Shown piece after piece: positions 1 to 8,521 of a DNA stretch of 64,000 bases. A program made the position numbers and the translations under genes. Position 1 is the stretch's first letter; each line of letters begins with the position of its first letter. The notes beneath the pieces were generated by a model. That model worked only from the letters and a program-made list of their open reading frames with translations, did no database searches and was not told the origin of the DNA. This DNA comes from MH13 sp040219355 (GTDB taxonomy: Bacteria; Pseudomonadota; Alphaproteobacteria; Rhizobiales; MH13): NCBI GenBank assembly GCA_040219355.1, contig JAVJSN010000015.1, positions 372,001 through 436,000 on the forward strand, written 5' to 3'.

Positions 1-127
1 GGAGAATGCCCGCAGGGCAACAGTGATACGTGCCGATTTGTTCACCTCGGCCGACCAAGCATCCGAGTTCGCGGTCATGAAGGCCAAACAAGTGATCGAC
101 GAGCAAGGTTCTGCGGTTTTCAATTGA
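1..127 (+). CDS. 3' end of an unidentified protein
   Basis: Only the last 41 codons lie in the window; the frame runs from position 2 and stops at TGA 125-127. The tail reads as a soluble, charged C-terminus ending in GSAVFN. I do not recognise the family. It is followed 23 bases later by a strong hairpin shared with the convergent TadG-like gene, which supports this being a true gene end. The start lies upstream of the window. Confidence 0.5.
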   Translation, partial: ENARRATVIRADLFTSADQASEFAVMKAKQVIDEQGSAVFN

Positions 128-150
128 GTTGCCTATTAGGCGCAAAAATC

Positions 151-184
151 AAAAGCCCGCCTGGAATTTTCCCGGCGGGCTTTT
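151..184. terminator. bidirectional Rho-independent terminator
   Basis: Arms AAAAGCCCGCC (151-161) and GGCGGGCTTTT (174-184) form a perfect 11-bp stem with a 12-base loop. The A-run on one side and T-run on the other give a U-tract in both directions. It sits between two convergent genes and can serve both. Confidence 0.9.
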
Positions 185-202
185 GTATTTTCAGGTGTTG
201 AC

Positions 203-1969
203 CTAGCGGGTGAGACGAAGTTCGCCCACAGAGTCGGCGATCTCGTTAAACGCGCCGATTAAGTCCGATGCCGAGTTCACGTGATAGGCCATATCGGTTT
301 CGGTTGCGCACGTGTCCCACATGGTGCGCGAGGCTGCATCCAGACCAAACGTCACCGTATAGATGAGAATCCCGGTCGCCTTGGCATTGGCGCATGCAGC
401 CAGCGTGCGCTCGTCAATATGTTCACGCGCGCCGTTGACCGATTGCGATGGGAATCGACCCGTTCGCAGATGACCATAGGCCGAATAATGCGACCCGATA
501 GCATTATTGTTGGAGCTGACAAGTTCGTTGCGACCGTCGGTCATCACGACCATCACTTTGGTGACTTCACCATAGGGCTCGCCTTCGGTGAAGGGTTGTG
601 CCGGCGACAATGTTCGCCAACCCCATACCACGCCTTGTGCGGTGACAGTGCCGCCTCCTAGCCAGTAGGTCATATCGTCAATACGATCTTCGAGCAACGC
701 GAAGTTGTCGGTCAGCGGAACGATCGGATCGCCGCAGTTCTGGGCTGGGCCAAGCGTAGAATTCGGGATTTCGTCGACATCATGGCCAGAGGAGCTGGCA
801 TACTTAAAGACGCTGTAGTGCTCGCCGTTCTGATGGAAGTTGGAGCCCGGGGGTTCACGATCCGGCAGCCAATCGTTGGCGGCGCGCCGGCCAGAATCAT
901 CGATCCAAAACCCGGGAACCCAAAGCGTGTCGGGATTGTTGTCATCGGGCGGTGTATCGGTAACATCGAACGGTTCGGGGCGTGCTTCGACGCAGCCCTT
1001 CCACTCGACATCGTCCATTTGTTCGTAGAGCTGCCAGTGGCTGATTTGGGTGGGATTATAGATACACCCACCTTGGTAGACATAATCATAGGGTGTAACC
1101 GATGAGGCATGGGCTGCGTTGACGCCAATCAGCTCGCGCATGACATCGCCGTACGCATCCAAGAAGCTTAACCGTGCAAATCCCGGAACCGACGGAGCAG
1201 CCGACCTCGCAAAGTCTAAGTTGGGATCAGATGGCGTGTTCAGGCTGCTGATCTGGGGAACACAGCTGCCGCCCGAATGACGTGCGATGACTTGACCTTC
1301 GATAAGTTGAGCGTGGTGCTCAGACAGGCCTTCTTTGTCGAGGTACTGTTCCATCGTTGTCGTGTTGCCGATGTTGACTTGTGCCGTGTAAGGCACAAGC
1401 GCGATTTTGACATTGTCTGACTCACCCTCTTCGGTCACCACATCAACGAAATCTAGGGCAGCTTCGCGTAGACTGGCGATACGGCCGGATGACCGCATCG
1501 ATCCGGTGTTGTCGAGAACCAAAGCGACTTCCAGTGATTGGAAATCAACGCCCACCGCAGCATGGGCGCCAACGGGTATGGTTTTGATGCCCATAATCTC
1601 CAGCAGTGTTGTGTCGACATTCATGGTCGCGCTTATGTCGACCAACGTATGCTCGTCAGGGTTACGAGAGATATTCAGCGTCAGGCCGCTGGCGCTATGA
1701 GCACCACCAACCATGGCTTCGATCTGAGCGCGAACGGCAGCTTCCATTTGGGCGTCGCTCAACTGGCGCTCATGAGCAACCGTGAGGATTGCCCCATCCA
1801 GTGCATCTTGCAATTGGGTTTTTACGTTTGCGGCGCGGCTGTAGTCGAGACTTGCCCCGACCATCCCCAAGATGGGAATCGCCGCTATGCCAAAGATTAT
1901 GGCAACGACGCCGCGCTGGTCGCTTACAAAGCTCTTAAAATGTTTGGTCCATTTAGGAATTATGGACAT
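203..1969 (-). CDS. TadG-like pilus/secretion protein with vWA domain
   Basis: 588 residues. The N-terminus carries the Tad-type hydrophobic segment (about residues 20-43, after a DQRG motif) typical of TadE/TadG pseudopilin-like proteins. From about residue 146 there is a von Willebrand factor A domain with a MIDAS-like motif DNTGSM at 153-158, and a later VVMTDGRN strand. A region of about 200 residues rich in Pro, Asp and Trp is inserted within the vWA part, so the protein is longer than simple TadG. GGAG lies 7 bases before the ATG. Proteins of this type are anchored in the inner membrane and face the periplasm, acting with Flp/Tad pilus machinery. No other tad genes are in the window, so a role in pili is inferred from the domain pair only. 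It ends at the shared terminator at 151-184. Confidence 0.8.
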   Translation of the reverse strand: MSIIPKWTKHFKSFVSDQRGVVAIIFGIAAIPILGMVGASLDYSRAANVKTQLQDALDGAILTVAHERQLSDAQMEAAVRAQIEAMVGGAHSASGLTLNISRNPDEHTLVDISATMNVDTTLLEIMGIKTIPVGAHAAVGVDFQSLEVALVLDNTGSMRSSGRIASLREAALDFVDVVTEEGESDNVKIALVPYTAQVNIGNTTTMEQYLDKEGLSEHHAQLIEGQVIARHSGGSCVPQISSLNTPSDPNLDFARSAAPSVPGFARLSFLDAYGDVMRELIGVNAAHASSVTPYDYVYQGGCIYNPTQISHWQLYEQMDDVEWKGCVEARPEPFDVTDTPPDDNNPDTLWVPGFWIDDSGRRAANDWLPDREPPGSNFHQNGEHYSVFKYASSSGHDVDEIPNSTLGPAQNCGDPIVPLTDNFALLEDRIDDMTYWLGGGTVTAQGVVWGWRTLSPAQPFTEGEPYGEVTKVMVVMTDGRNELVSSNNNAIGSHYSAYGHLRTGRFPSQSVNGAREHIDERTLAACANAKATGILIYTVTFGLDAASRTMWDTCATETDMAYHVNSASDLIGAFNEIADSVGELRLTR

Positions 1970-2142
1970 GGCTCGACTCCGTGCTCAAAACAAACCTCAT
2001 CCTAAGCAGAAGAGGTAAACAGAGACGGTGACGCCCATATGCAATTTGCGGGATGTGTTTAAGGCTTTGCTAACGCCAACCGGGTTTGCCCATGACGCTT
2101 TTTCCCAGCCTCAACCTCGGTAAATACAAAGCCAATGCCCGC

Positions 2143-2925
2143 CTAGTTTGTGCCGTTGTCGATCGCCCAGGTGATCGTGACCTGGGCGCTCAACTCCTGT
2201 TCGCCGGTGGCAACCGGGATAGCGTCAGCGGATTCCATCACCATAGCCATCCGCGTCATTTGCGGTTGCGGTGGCTGTTGGCGCGCGTTGTTCTGGCTTA
2301 TCGAAATCACCCGTCCAAGCGAAACGCCAGCAGCTTCGGTCAGCATCTGCGCCTGTTCTATTGCATCGGCAACAGCCGATTGACGCGCTTGTGCAAACAA
2401 AGCATTCGGCTCATCAACGGCGAAGGAGAGGCCACCCATTTGGTTGACACCCGCCGTGATCAACGCATCAAGCGCTTCGCCGATGGTGGAAAGATCGCGC
2501 ACACGAACCGTCAGTTGATTGGAAACAGTGTAGCCATCAATGCGTGGTGGGCGTCGTTCGCCGTTAGAACTGTCAAAGTAGGTGTAACGTGGCTCAACGG
2601 TCAGTCGGCTGGTCTGCATGTCGCGCTCTTCGACGCCCATCTCCCGAAGTGCGGCAAAAGCATCCGCCATCACTTTAGTATTGGCATCGAGTGCTTCACG
2701 AGCGGTGCGCGCCTCGCTCACTGCGCCAGCGTTGACGACAGCTATGTCTGGTTCGGCGTTTAACGTGCCATGGCCTGTAACGGTGATCGTGGCTTCAGCG
2801 AGCGGCTCGACGGGCAATTCCTGCGCGACAGCGGTTTTGGCAATAGCTCCAAGTGTCAGCATAAACGCGATAAAGGAAATGGCGAGCAGAAGGCGGGACG
2901 AAGCAAAAGACATGATAGGGTCCAT
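2143..2925 (-). CDS. SIMPL-domain (DUF541) periplasmic protein
   Basis: About 260 residues from ATG 2925. A second ATG at 2913 is equally possible, and an upstream in-frame start at 3039 would precede the signal peptide by 38 residues, so it was not used. A Sec signal peptide ends near TAVAQ|ELP. The mature part has the SIMPL pattern: ITVTGHGTLNAEPD near the start, the long helix region with TSRLTVEPRY, and a C-terminal VTITWAI strand. SIMPL/DUF541 proteins such as E. coli YggE are periplasmic or outer-membrane-associated and are linked to oxidative-stress tolerance; the biochemical role is unknown. It is transcribed in the same direction as the TadG-like gene but separated by about 170 bases, so probably independent. 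Confidence 0.85.
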   Translation of the reverse strand: MDPIMSFASSRLLLAISFIAFMLTLGAIAKTAVAQELPVEPLAEATITVTGHGTLNAEPDIAVVNAGAVSEARTAREALDANTKVMADAFAALREMGVEERDMQTSRLTVEPRYTYFDSSNGERRPPRIDGYTVSNQLTVRVRDLSTIGEALDALITAGVNQMGGLSFAVDEPNALFAQARQSAVADAIEQAQMLTEAAGVSLGRVISISQNNARQQPPQPQMTRMAMVMESADAIPVATGEQELSAQVTITWAIDNGTN

Positions 2926-3056
2926 GTGCGTTGAACGGTAAAGTAATGGCGGCTTAGGGCGCTTTGAATGCGGCGCCAATGAGGCCAGATTGCCAACGCT
3001 TTGGATTGACCTTTGGGCTGGGCGCGGTATGCAGGTCACGCGGCTGACACGCTACA

Positions 3057-3133
3057 GGGCCTGTAGCTCAATTGGTTAGAGCCGGCGGCTCATAACCGCT
3101 TGGTTGGGGGTTCGAGTCCCTCCGGGCCCACCA
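3057..3133 (+). tRNA. tRNA with CAT anticodon, probably tRNA-Ile2 (lysidine type)
   Basis: A complete 77-base cloverleaf. Acceptor arms GGGCCTG (3057-3063) and CGGGCCC (3123-3129) pair with one G-U; discriminator A is at 3130 and CCA is encoded at 3131-3133. The anticodon loop is CTCATAA. The T-arm GGTTCGAGTCC is canonical. The CAT anticodon fits elongator Met or Ile2 whose C34 is modified to lysidine. The anticodon-stem context GGCGGCTCATAACCGCTTGG resembles E. coli ileX more than metT, so Ile2 is favoured. It is not an initiator tRNA: the anticodon stem does not end in three G-C pairs and acceptor pair 1-72 is matched. Confidence 0.93.
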
Positions 3134-3385
3134 TTCTTGTTTTCGTCTGTTCGTTCGGAACAACCGCCTAAAACCTTGAAAGGCGAGGTCGGAGTTGCGG
3201 TTCGATAGCCTGTGCTGACAGCTGTGCAGGATCACTGAAAGGGGATAAATCGAAGTGATTGCGATGACGCGTTCTCCTGCGATGACTTGCGCTGCAATTT
3301 GAACTTGCGCTTTTTGCCAAGTGACACTGCACGCCACACCTCATACGCGTCCCTCACCTGATGTGCCGCCCTTGATCAACGAGAC

Positions 3386-4492
3386 CTAACTGGAGATCCG
3401 CAAGTAAAATGCGTAAAGTTGTGGCAGGATAGCAGCCGGGTCTTCCAGACCAAGCTCGCGCGCGGCGCGGTAGGGCCAATTGGGATCGCGCAGGAACTCG
3501 CGGGCCATGGCCACGAGGTCAGCGCGCCCTTCAGCGATGATCGCATTGGCGTGAGCAGGCTCGGTTATCGCGCCGACAGCCAAAGTTGGCATGCCGGTCT
3601 CGCGCCGTATCCGGTCGGCATAAGGCACCTGAAAGCCCGGCGCAGGTTTTTGTGCTGCAAGCCGCTGGCCGCTGGGAAGACCGCCGCCCGAGCAGTCCAT
3701 CAGATCGACACCGACCTTATGCAGTTCTGCCGCCAACGCGACTGTGTCGTCCAGCGTGAGTGCACCGCCTTCGCTATCGACACAGGACGCGCGGTACAGA
3801 ACAGGTGTCCCATCGGGCACTGAGGATCGGACAGCACGCGCGACCTCAATCGGCAAGCGCATGCGGCCAGCGAGATCGCTGCCATAGGCGTCGTTGCGAC
3901 GGTTGGCCCAGGGCGACATGAAGCAGTGCAATAGATAGCCATGTGCACCATGAATCTCGACCCCGTCGAATCCGGCGGCGAGGGCACGCCGCGCGGCGGC
4001 GGCAAAGGCATCGACTAGCGCTGGTATCTCGTCCACTTCAAGCGCCCGCGGAACAGGCCATCCATCGCGCGCAGGGATCGCAGAAGGCGCGACGGTTTGC
4101 CAGGGCGCTTCATCGGATGCAGCATCCAACGGGCCAGCCCCGTCCCATGGGCGCTTGGTCGATGCCTTGGGACCCGCATGGCCGATCTGCAAGAGGATAG
4201 GGATGCCCTGGCGGCGGTAGAGCGCGGTGATCCGCGCCCAGGCGGCCACCTGATCGTCGTTATAGATACCGGTACAACCCGGGCTTATGCGACCCTCTCG
4301 GGTGACGCCGGTTGACTCGGCAATCGCCCCGCCAAGGCCTGACGACGCGTAGCGACCATGGTGGGCGATGTGCCAGTCGTTCGGCCTGCCTTCATCGGCC
4401 TGGTACTGGCACATAGGCGCCAGCACGATGCGGTTTGGAAAAGTCACGCCGCGCAGACTGAACGGGGTGAAAAGCGGAGGCAGTCCGGTCAT
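3386..4492 (-). CDS. Old Yellow Enzyme, YqjM/NamA-type NADH:flavin oxidoreductase
   Basis: 368 residues with the FMN TIM-barrel pattern of the OYE family. The N-terminal LAPMCQYQAD (Cys28, Tyr30) is the signature of the thermophilic-like YqjM class, where the Cys tunes FMN redox potential. HIAHHGRYA, LLQIGHAG and the substrate-binding EIHGAHGYLLHCFMSP follow in order, and a C-terminal GRADLVAMAREFLRDPNW closes the FMN phosphate site. Such enzymes reduce alpha,beta-unsaturated carbonyls and some nitro or nitrate esters with NADPH; the native substrate is usually unknown. The start codon overlaps the stop of a small upstream ORF (ATGA at 4489-4492), which suggests translational coupling. Confidence 0.9.
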   Translation of the reverse strand: MTGLPPLFTPFSLRGVTFPNRIVLAPMCQYQADEGRPNDWHIAHHGRYASSGLGGAIAESTGVTREGRISPGCTGIYNDDQVAAWARITALYRRQGIPILLQIGHAGPKASTKRPWDGAGPLDAASDEAPWQTVAPSAIPARDGWPVPRALEVDEIPALVDAFAAAARRALAAGFDGVEIHGAHGYLLHCFMSPWANRRNDAYGSDLAGRMRLPIEVARAVRSSVPDGTPVLYRASCVDSEGGALTLDDTVALAAELHKVGVDLMDCSGGGLPSGQRLAAQKPAPGFQVPYADRIRRETGMPTLAVGAITEPAHANAIIAEGRADLVAMAREFLRDPNWPYRAARELGLEDPAAILPQLYAFYLRISS

Positions 4493-4689
4493 GCCAGCAC
4501 CTCACCGCGTCGGCGATGCCCATTCCTGATGGCCCAAACGTCATTCACGTACAATTCCTCCAATGAACCGGTATTGGGTTTATCCTTGGAATGTGTGTCA
4601 AATTGTCGCACTAAAAATCGCAACGGAATGTGCCCTGGATTGCCATGCAAGGCGTTCGCATTACGAACAAAAGTTGTTATAACGAACAT
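4489..4689 (-). CDS. small hypothetical ORF coupled to the OYE gene
   Basis: 66 codons. An AGGA sequence lies 7 bases upstream of the ATG (4689), and the TGA overlaps the start of the OYE gene as ATGA. The protein is basic at its C-terminus (NGHRRRGEVLA) and has no recognisable domain, membrane span or metal motif. Composition is more AT-rich than its neighbours. The SD and the exact ATGA overlap argue for translation, either as a real small protein or as a leader that delivers ribosomes to the OYE start. It could also be chance. Confidence 0.4.
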   Translation of the reverse strand: MFVITTFVRNANALHGNPGHIPLRFLVRQFDTHSKDKPNTGSLEELYVNDVWAIRNGHRRRGEVLA

Positions 4690-4873
4690 ATAGAGTCCTT
4701 TCCTAAGTCGAGCGTTTCGCTCTTTCTGTCCTCGGACGCTTCAAGAATTCCATGGACAAGGACGGTGTGGCGTGACTAAAATTTTTTAACTGGGGTTTAA
4801 AAATTTCACAACCGCACAGGTTGGTGACCCAGCGATGACGCTGTTTCGACCTGTGGCATTAAGGAGGAAGGTC

Positions 4874-6487
4874 ATGAAACATTGGAGGTCGCGGCTTGCT
4901 GCCGCTGTCCTAATCGCCGCTTCGCCAAGCATCGCGCTGGCTGAGGATGTGCTGACTATTGGCGTTCGAGCCGAAGCGGCCAGCATGGACCCCCACTGGA
5001 CCCAGCTTTCGGGCGACACCCAGGTTCAGGAGCACATCTTCGAACGGCTCGTTGGCCTATCATCGACCTCGCAGCCCATTCCCGGTTTGGCGACTTCGTG
5101 GGAGACGATTGACGAAACCACCTGGGAGTTCCGGCTTCGTGAAGGCGTGCTATGGCACGATGGCGAGGAATTCACCGCCGAGGATGTGGTTTTCTCCTTC
5201 GATCGTCTGCGCGCGGGTGTGTCTGGCGCTCCAGCTTCCCCCGCCTTCCAGCTTGAGAAGGGTGGAAAACAGTGGGAAATGATCGATGACTACACGATCC
5301 GCATCACAACTGACGGCCCTTATCCAACTATGGCTGAGGATCTGGCGATGTTGCCGATCATCGCAGAGCATGCCGCTTCGGGGGCCGAGCCTTCGGTTGA
5401 TTTCAACACGGGCGAAGCGGCCATTGGCACTGGACCGTACATGTTCGGCGAATACACACCTGGTAGTCAGATCGTTTTGACCAGATTCGACGAATACTGG
5501 GGTGGCGCGCCGCACTGGGATCGCGTCGTCTTCCGCCCTGTGGGCCAGGATTCGGCCCGTCTGGCGGCGCTGCTGAACGGCGATGTCGACATGATCAACT
5601 ACCCGCCGACCGTCGATTTGCCGCAACTGGAAGCCAATCCAGATTTCTCTATTTCGAGCATTCCCTCCGACCGGCTCATCTACATCATGCCTGGAAACAA
5701 GCATGTGGAGCCTTTCATCACCGACGCCAATGGCGAGGTGATGGTTCCCAACCCGCTGCGCGACTGGCGCGTGCGCCGGGCGCTGAGTCTTGCGATCAAC
5801 CGTGACGCAATCCGCGATCGGATCATGGGCGGTGCCTCGCTACCGACCAGAAATATCGTGCCACCAGGCTTCTTCGGGTATGTCGAAAGCCTGGAAGCCG
5901 ATCCTTACGACCCCGAGCAGGCCCAAGCCTTGCTGGCCGAGGCTGGCTATGGCGATGGTTTTAATGTCACGCTGCACGGCCCCAATGATCGCTACGTCAA
6001 CGATGCGCGCATCCTCGAAGCGGTGGCGCAGATGTGGTCGCGGGTTGGCATCACCACCGAAGTCGACGCCATGCCGCGCAACATATTCTTTTCACGGCTG
6101 ATCCGCGGTGATGAATTGTCCATGCCTGGCTTCGATGTGCCTGAATTTTCGCTGTCGCTGACCGGTTGGGGCACGGTGGCGGGAGAGGCGACCTACACCG
6201 TTAGCGGAACCCTGGAGACCTACAACGCGGCGACCGGCGGCGGGAATGGTAACTTTGGACGCTATTCGAACCCGGAAGTCGATGCGCGTTCGGTGCTCGC
6301 CAAGCGCACTATCGACAATGACGAGCGCCGCGCGATCCTCGAAGAGGCGATCACAGTCGGCATGGACGACTACGCCTACATTCCGATCCACTTCCAGGTG
6401 AATCAGTGGGCGATGCGCTCGGATCTGATGCATGACCCGCGTACCAACGAGCGCACCCGCGCCATGGATGTGACACGGGTCGAGTGA
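4874..6487 (+). CDS. peptide/solute ABC transporter, substrate-binding protein (family 5)
   Basis: 537 residues from ATG 4874, chosen because AAGGAGG (4861-4867) sits 6 bases upstream and the resulting N-terminus is a clean Sec signal peptide ending IALA|ED. The mature protein follows the SBP_bac_5 (DppA/OppA) pattern: an early EAASMDPHW, WEFRLREGVLWHDGEEFTAEDVVFSF near residue 100, GTGPYMF, and a long second lobe ending in IPIHFQ. It binds the substrate in the periplasm for the two permeases and two ATPases that follow. Family 5 binds di- and oligopeptides but also some glycosides and nickel, so peptide is an inference. A 10-bp hairpin lies between this gene and the permease gene. Confidence 0.9.
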   Translation: MKHWRSRLAAAVLIAASPSIALAEDVLTIGVRAEAASMDPHWTQLSGDTQVQEHIFERLVGLSSTSQPIPGLATSWETIDETTWEFRLREGVLWHDGEEFTAEDVVFSFDRLRAGVSGAPASPAFQLEKGGKQWEMIDDYTIRITTDGPYPTMAEDLAMLPIIAEHAASGAEPSVDFNTGEAAIGTGPYMFGEYTPGSQIVLTRFDEYWGGAPHWDRVVFRPVGQDSARLAALLNGDVDMINYPPTVDLPQLEANPDFSISSIPSDRLIYIMPGNKHVEPFITDANGEVMVPNPLRDWRVRRALSLAINRDAIRDRIMGGASLPTRNIVPPGFFGYVESLEADPYDPEQAQALLAEAGYGDGFNVTLHGPNDRYVNDARILEAVAQMWSRVGITTEVDAMPRNIFFSRLIRGDELSMPGFDVPEFSLSLTGWGTVAGEATYTVSGTLETYNAATGGGNGNFGRYSNPEVDARSVLAKRTIDNDERRAILEEAITVGMDDYAYIPIHFQVNQWAMRSDLMHDPRTNERTRAMDVTRVE

Positions 6488-6510
6488 CATCTGACCTGTT
6501 GAAAAATGCT

Positions 6511-6534
6511 CCCGTCCGGCCTGCGCCGGGCGGG
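6511..6534 (+). terminator. intercistronic hairpin after the binding-protein gene
   Basis: CCCGTCCGGC (6511-6520), a CTGC loop, and GCCGGGCGGG (6525-6534) give a 10-bp stem with one G-U pair. It has no T-run. This looks like a stabilising or partial-termination hairpin that lets the binding protein be made in excess over the membrane components. Confidence 0.6.
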
Positions 6535-6662
6535 GCACGCCACGTGCTAGCGCAATCAAAACGAAGGATGCAGGCCGAATGGCTTGGGATGTCTTTTGGT
6601 TCTGCAGATGGCATTTCGTGTCAGATTCTTAGCTTGTTCCAAGACAAACGGATCCTCGTGAC

Positions 6663-7640
6663 ATGACCGACTTCATCGTCCGGCGTCTTTTGCAAGCTCT
6701 GCTGGTTCTGGCCGTGATGACAGTGTTGGTGTTCTTCGGCGTGAACGTGATCGGCAACCCTGTCTACATCTTTGCATCGTCGGAATGCGATCAGCCTTGT
6801 CTTGACGCAATCATCAGGGACCTCGGCCTCGACCTTCCAATCTGGGAGCAATATTTGGTTTTCATCGGCAACTTGCTGGAGGGTGATCTCGGTAACTCCT
6901 TCACATACGGCGTTCCAGCGATGTCATTGATCATCGAGCGTTTGCCAGCCACTTTGGAGCTTGCCTTCTGCGCGCTTGTGATCGCCCTTTTTGTGGGCCT
7001 GCCGCTCGGCGTGGTTGCGGGGCTGCGCCCGAATGCTCTTTCATCAAAGGTGATCATGGGCTTTTCGATGCTGGCCTTTTCGGTGCCAGTCTTCTGGATC
7101 GGGCTTATCATGATCATTGTCTTTTCCGTGACGCTGGGCTGGATGCCAGCGGTCGGCAGGGGCGACACAGTTAATTTGCTGGGTGTCCATCTAAGCCTCT
7201 TCACCATTGACGGGCTACACCATCTGGTGATGCCGGCCATCACCTTATCGCTGATTATGATGGCGATGGTCATCCGACTAACCCGCGCCGGAATGCGCGA
7301 GGTTCTATTTGCCGACTACATCAAGTTCGCTCGCGCCAACGGAATCGGTGAAAGCCGCATTCTCAGTTTGCACGTGATGCGCAATATCCTGATCCCCATC
7401 GTGACTGTTCTGGGGATGGAGTTTGGCGGCGTCATCGCCTTTGCCGTGGTCGTTGAATCGATCTTCTCCTGGCCTGGCGTGGGCAAGATGCTGATTGATG
7501 CCATCGCCGTTCTCGACCGGCCACTGATCGTGGCCTACCTCCTCTTTGTGGTGATCATGTTCGTCATGCTGAACTTGATTATCGACATTCTCTATTCTTT
7601 GCTGGATCCACGCGTCCGGTTGGGCGGGAACACGGCATGA
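6663..7640 (+). CDS. ABC transporter permease, DppB-like
   Basis: 325 residues with an N-terminal TM segment starting within the first 10 residues, the DppB-type periplasmic loop (about 30-95, ending in GDLGNSF), and five more TM spans. The EAA loop that contacts the ATPases is in the region FADYIKFARANGIGESRI, followed by the conserved VESIFSWPGVGKML. Together with the next gene it forms the translocation pore of the peptide-type importer. It overlaps the following permease by 4 bases (ATGA). Confidence 0.9.
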   Translation: MTDFIVRRLLQALLVLAVMTVLVFFGVNVIGNPVYIFASSECDQPCLDAIIRDLGLDLPIWEQYLVFIGNLLEGDLGNSFTYGVPAMSLIIERLPATLELAFCALVIALFVGLPLGVVAGLRPNALSSKVIMGFSMLAFSVPVFWIGLIMIIVFSVTLGWMPAVGRGDTVNLLGVHLSLFTIDGLHHLVMPAITLSLIMMAMVIRLTRAGMREVLFADYIKFARANGIGESRILSLHVMRNILIPIVTVLGMEFGGVIAFAVVVESIFSWPGVGKMLIDAIAVLDRPLIVAYLLFVVIMFVMLNLIIDILYSLLDPRVRLGGNTA

Positions 7641-8521
7641 ACGGGGCGGCATTGACGAGTCCGACCCCAGGCATCTGGCGCGTCTTCTTGCGTTCGCCCA
7701 CGGCTGTCGCGGCGCTGATCGTCTTTTCTGGTTTCTGCGCAATCGCCGTTCTTGCGCCCTGGATCACCTGGCAAAACCCCTATGACCTGGCGCAGGTCGA
7801 CATCATGGATTCGCTCCTGCCTCCGGGATCGGAAAGCTGGACCGGCGCGCCCTATTATTTGGGGACCGACGGGCAGGGCCGCGACATGCTCTCGGCAATG
7901 ATTTACGGCATCCGCATCTCCTTGCTGGTGGGCGTCGTGTCCGGCCTCATCGCGCTGCTTATCGGAACAATTGTCGGACTGGTGGCGGCCTATCGCGGCG
8001 GTTGGGTCGACACCGTGCTGATGCGGATTGTCGATTTGCAACTGAGCTTTCCGACAATTCTCGTGGCGCTGATCCTGGTGGTGATCCTCGGACGCGGGGT
8101 CGATAAGATCATTATCGCGCTGGTGGTGGTGCAATGGGCCTACTTCGCCCGCACTGTGCGCGGCGTGGCGCTTGTTGAAAGCGCGCGAGAATATGTCGAT
8201 GCCGCCCGAGGGCTGAAGATCGGCCACTTGCGCATCCTATTCCTACACATCCTGCCCAATTGCCTGCCGACAATGCTGGTGGTCGCGACGATGCAGATGG
8301 CCGCGGCAATCTCGCTGGAGGCGACCCTCAGCTTTCTTGGGCTCGGCCTGCCGCCGACGCGGCCCTCGCTGGGACTGCTGATCGCCAATGGTTTCGATTA
8401 CCTGCAATCGGGCCGCTACTGGATCAGCGTCCTGCCCGGTCTCGTGCTTCTCTCCATCATCGTCAGCGCCAATGTCCTGGGTGACAGGCTGCGCGACACT
8501 TTGAACCCGCATCTGTCATGA
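7637..8521 (+). CDS. ABC transporter permease, DppC-like
   Basis: 294 residues. An N-terminal TM span is followed by a periplasmic loop with LGTDGQGRDMLSAMIYG, the hallmark of DppC/OppC permeases, and then five TM spans. The EAA-like loop is ESAREYVDAARGLKIGHLRI, followed by PNCLPTMLV. The C-terminal LGDRLRDTLNPHL is also typical. The start overlaps dppB and the stop overlaps the next ATPase gene (ATGA both times), so the four transport genes are translationally coupled. Confidence 0.9.
   Translation: MNGAALTSPTPGIWRVFLRSPTAVAALIVFSGFCAIAVLAPWITWQNPYDLAQVDIMDSLLPPGSESWTGAPYYLGTDGQGRDMLSAMIYGIRISLLVGVVSGLIALLIGTIVGLVAAYRGGWVDTVLMRIVDLQLSFPTILVALILVVILGRGVDKIIIALVVVQWAYFARTVRGVALVESAREYVDAARGLKIGHLRILFLHILPNCLPTMLVVATMQMAAAISLEATLSFLGLGLPPTRPSLGLLIANGFDYLQSGRYWISVLPGLVLLSIIVSANVLGDRLRDTLNPHLS

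Noticed and set aside
3068..3337. 89-residue ORF on the minus strand ending in a DSNPQPSGYEPPALTN-like peptide
   Set aside because: It is the well-known spurious translation of the antisense strand of a tRNA gene; the tRNA at 3057-3133 explains it.
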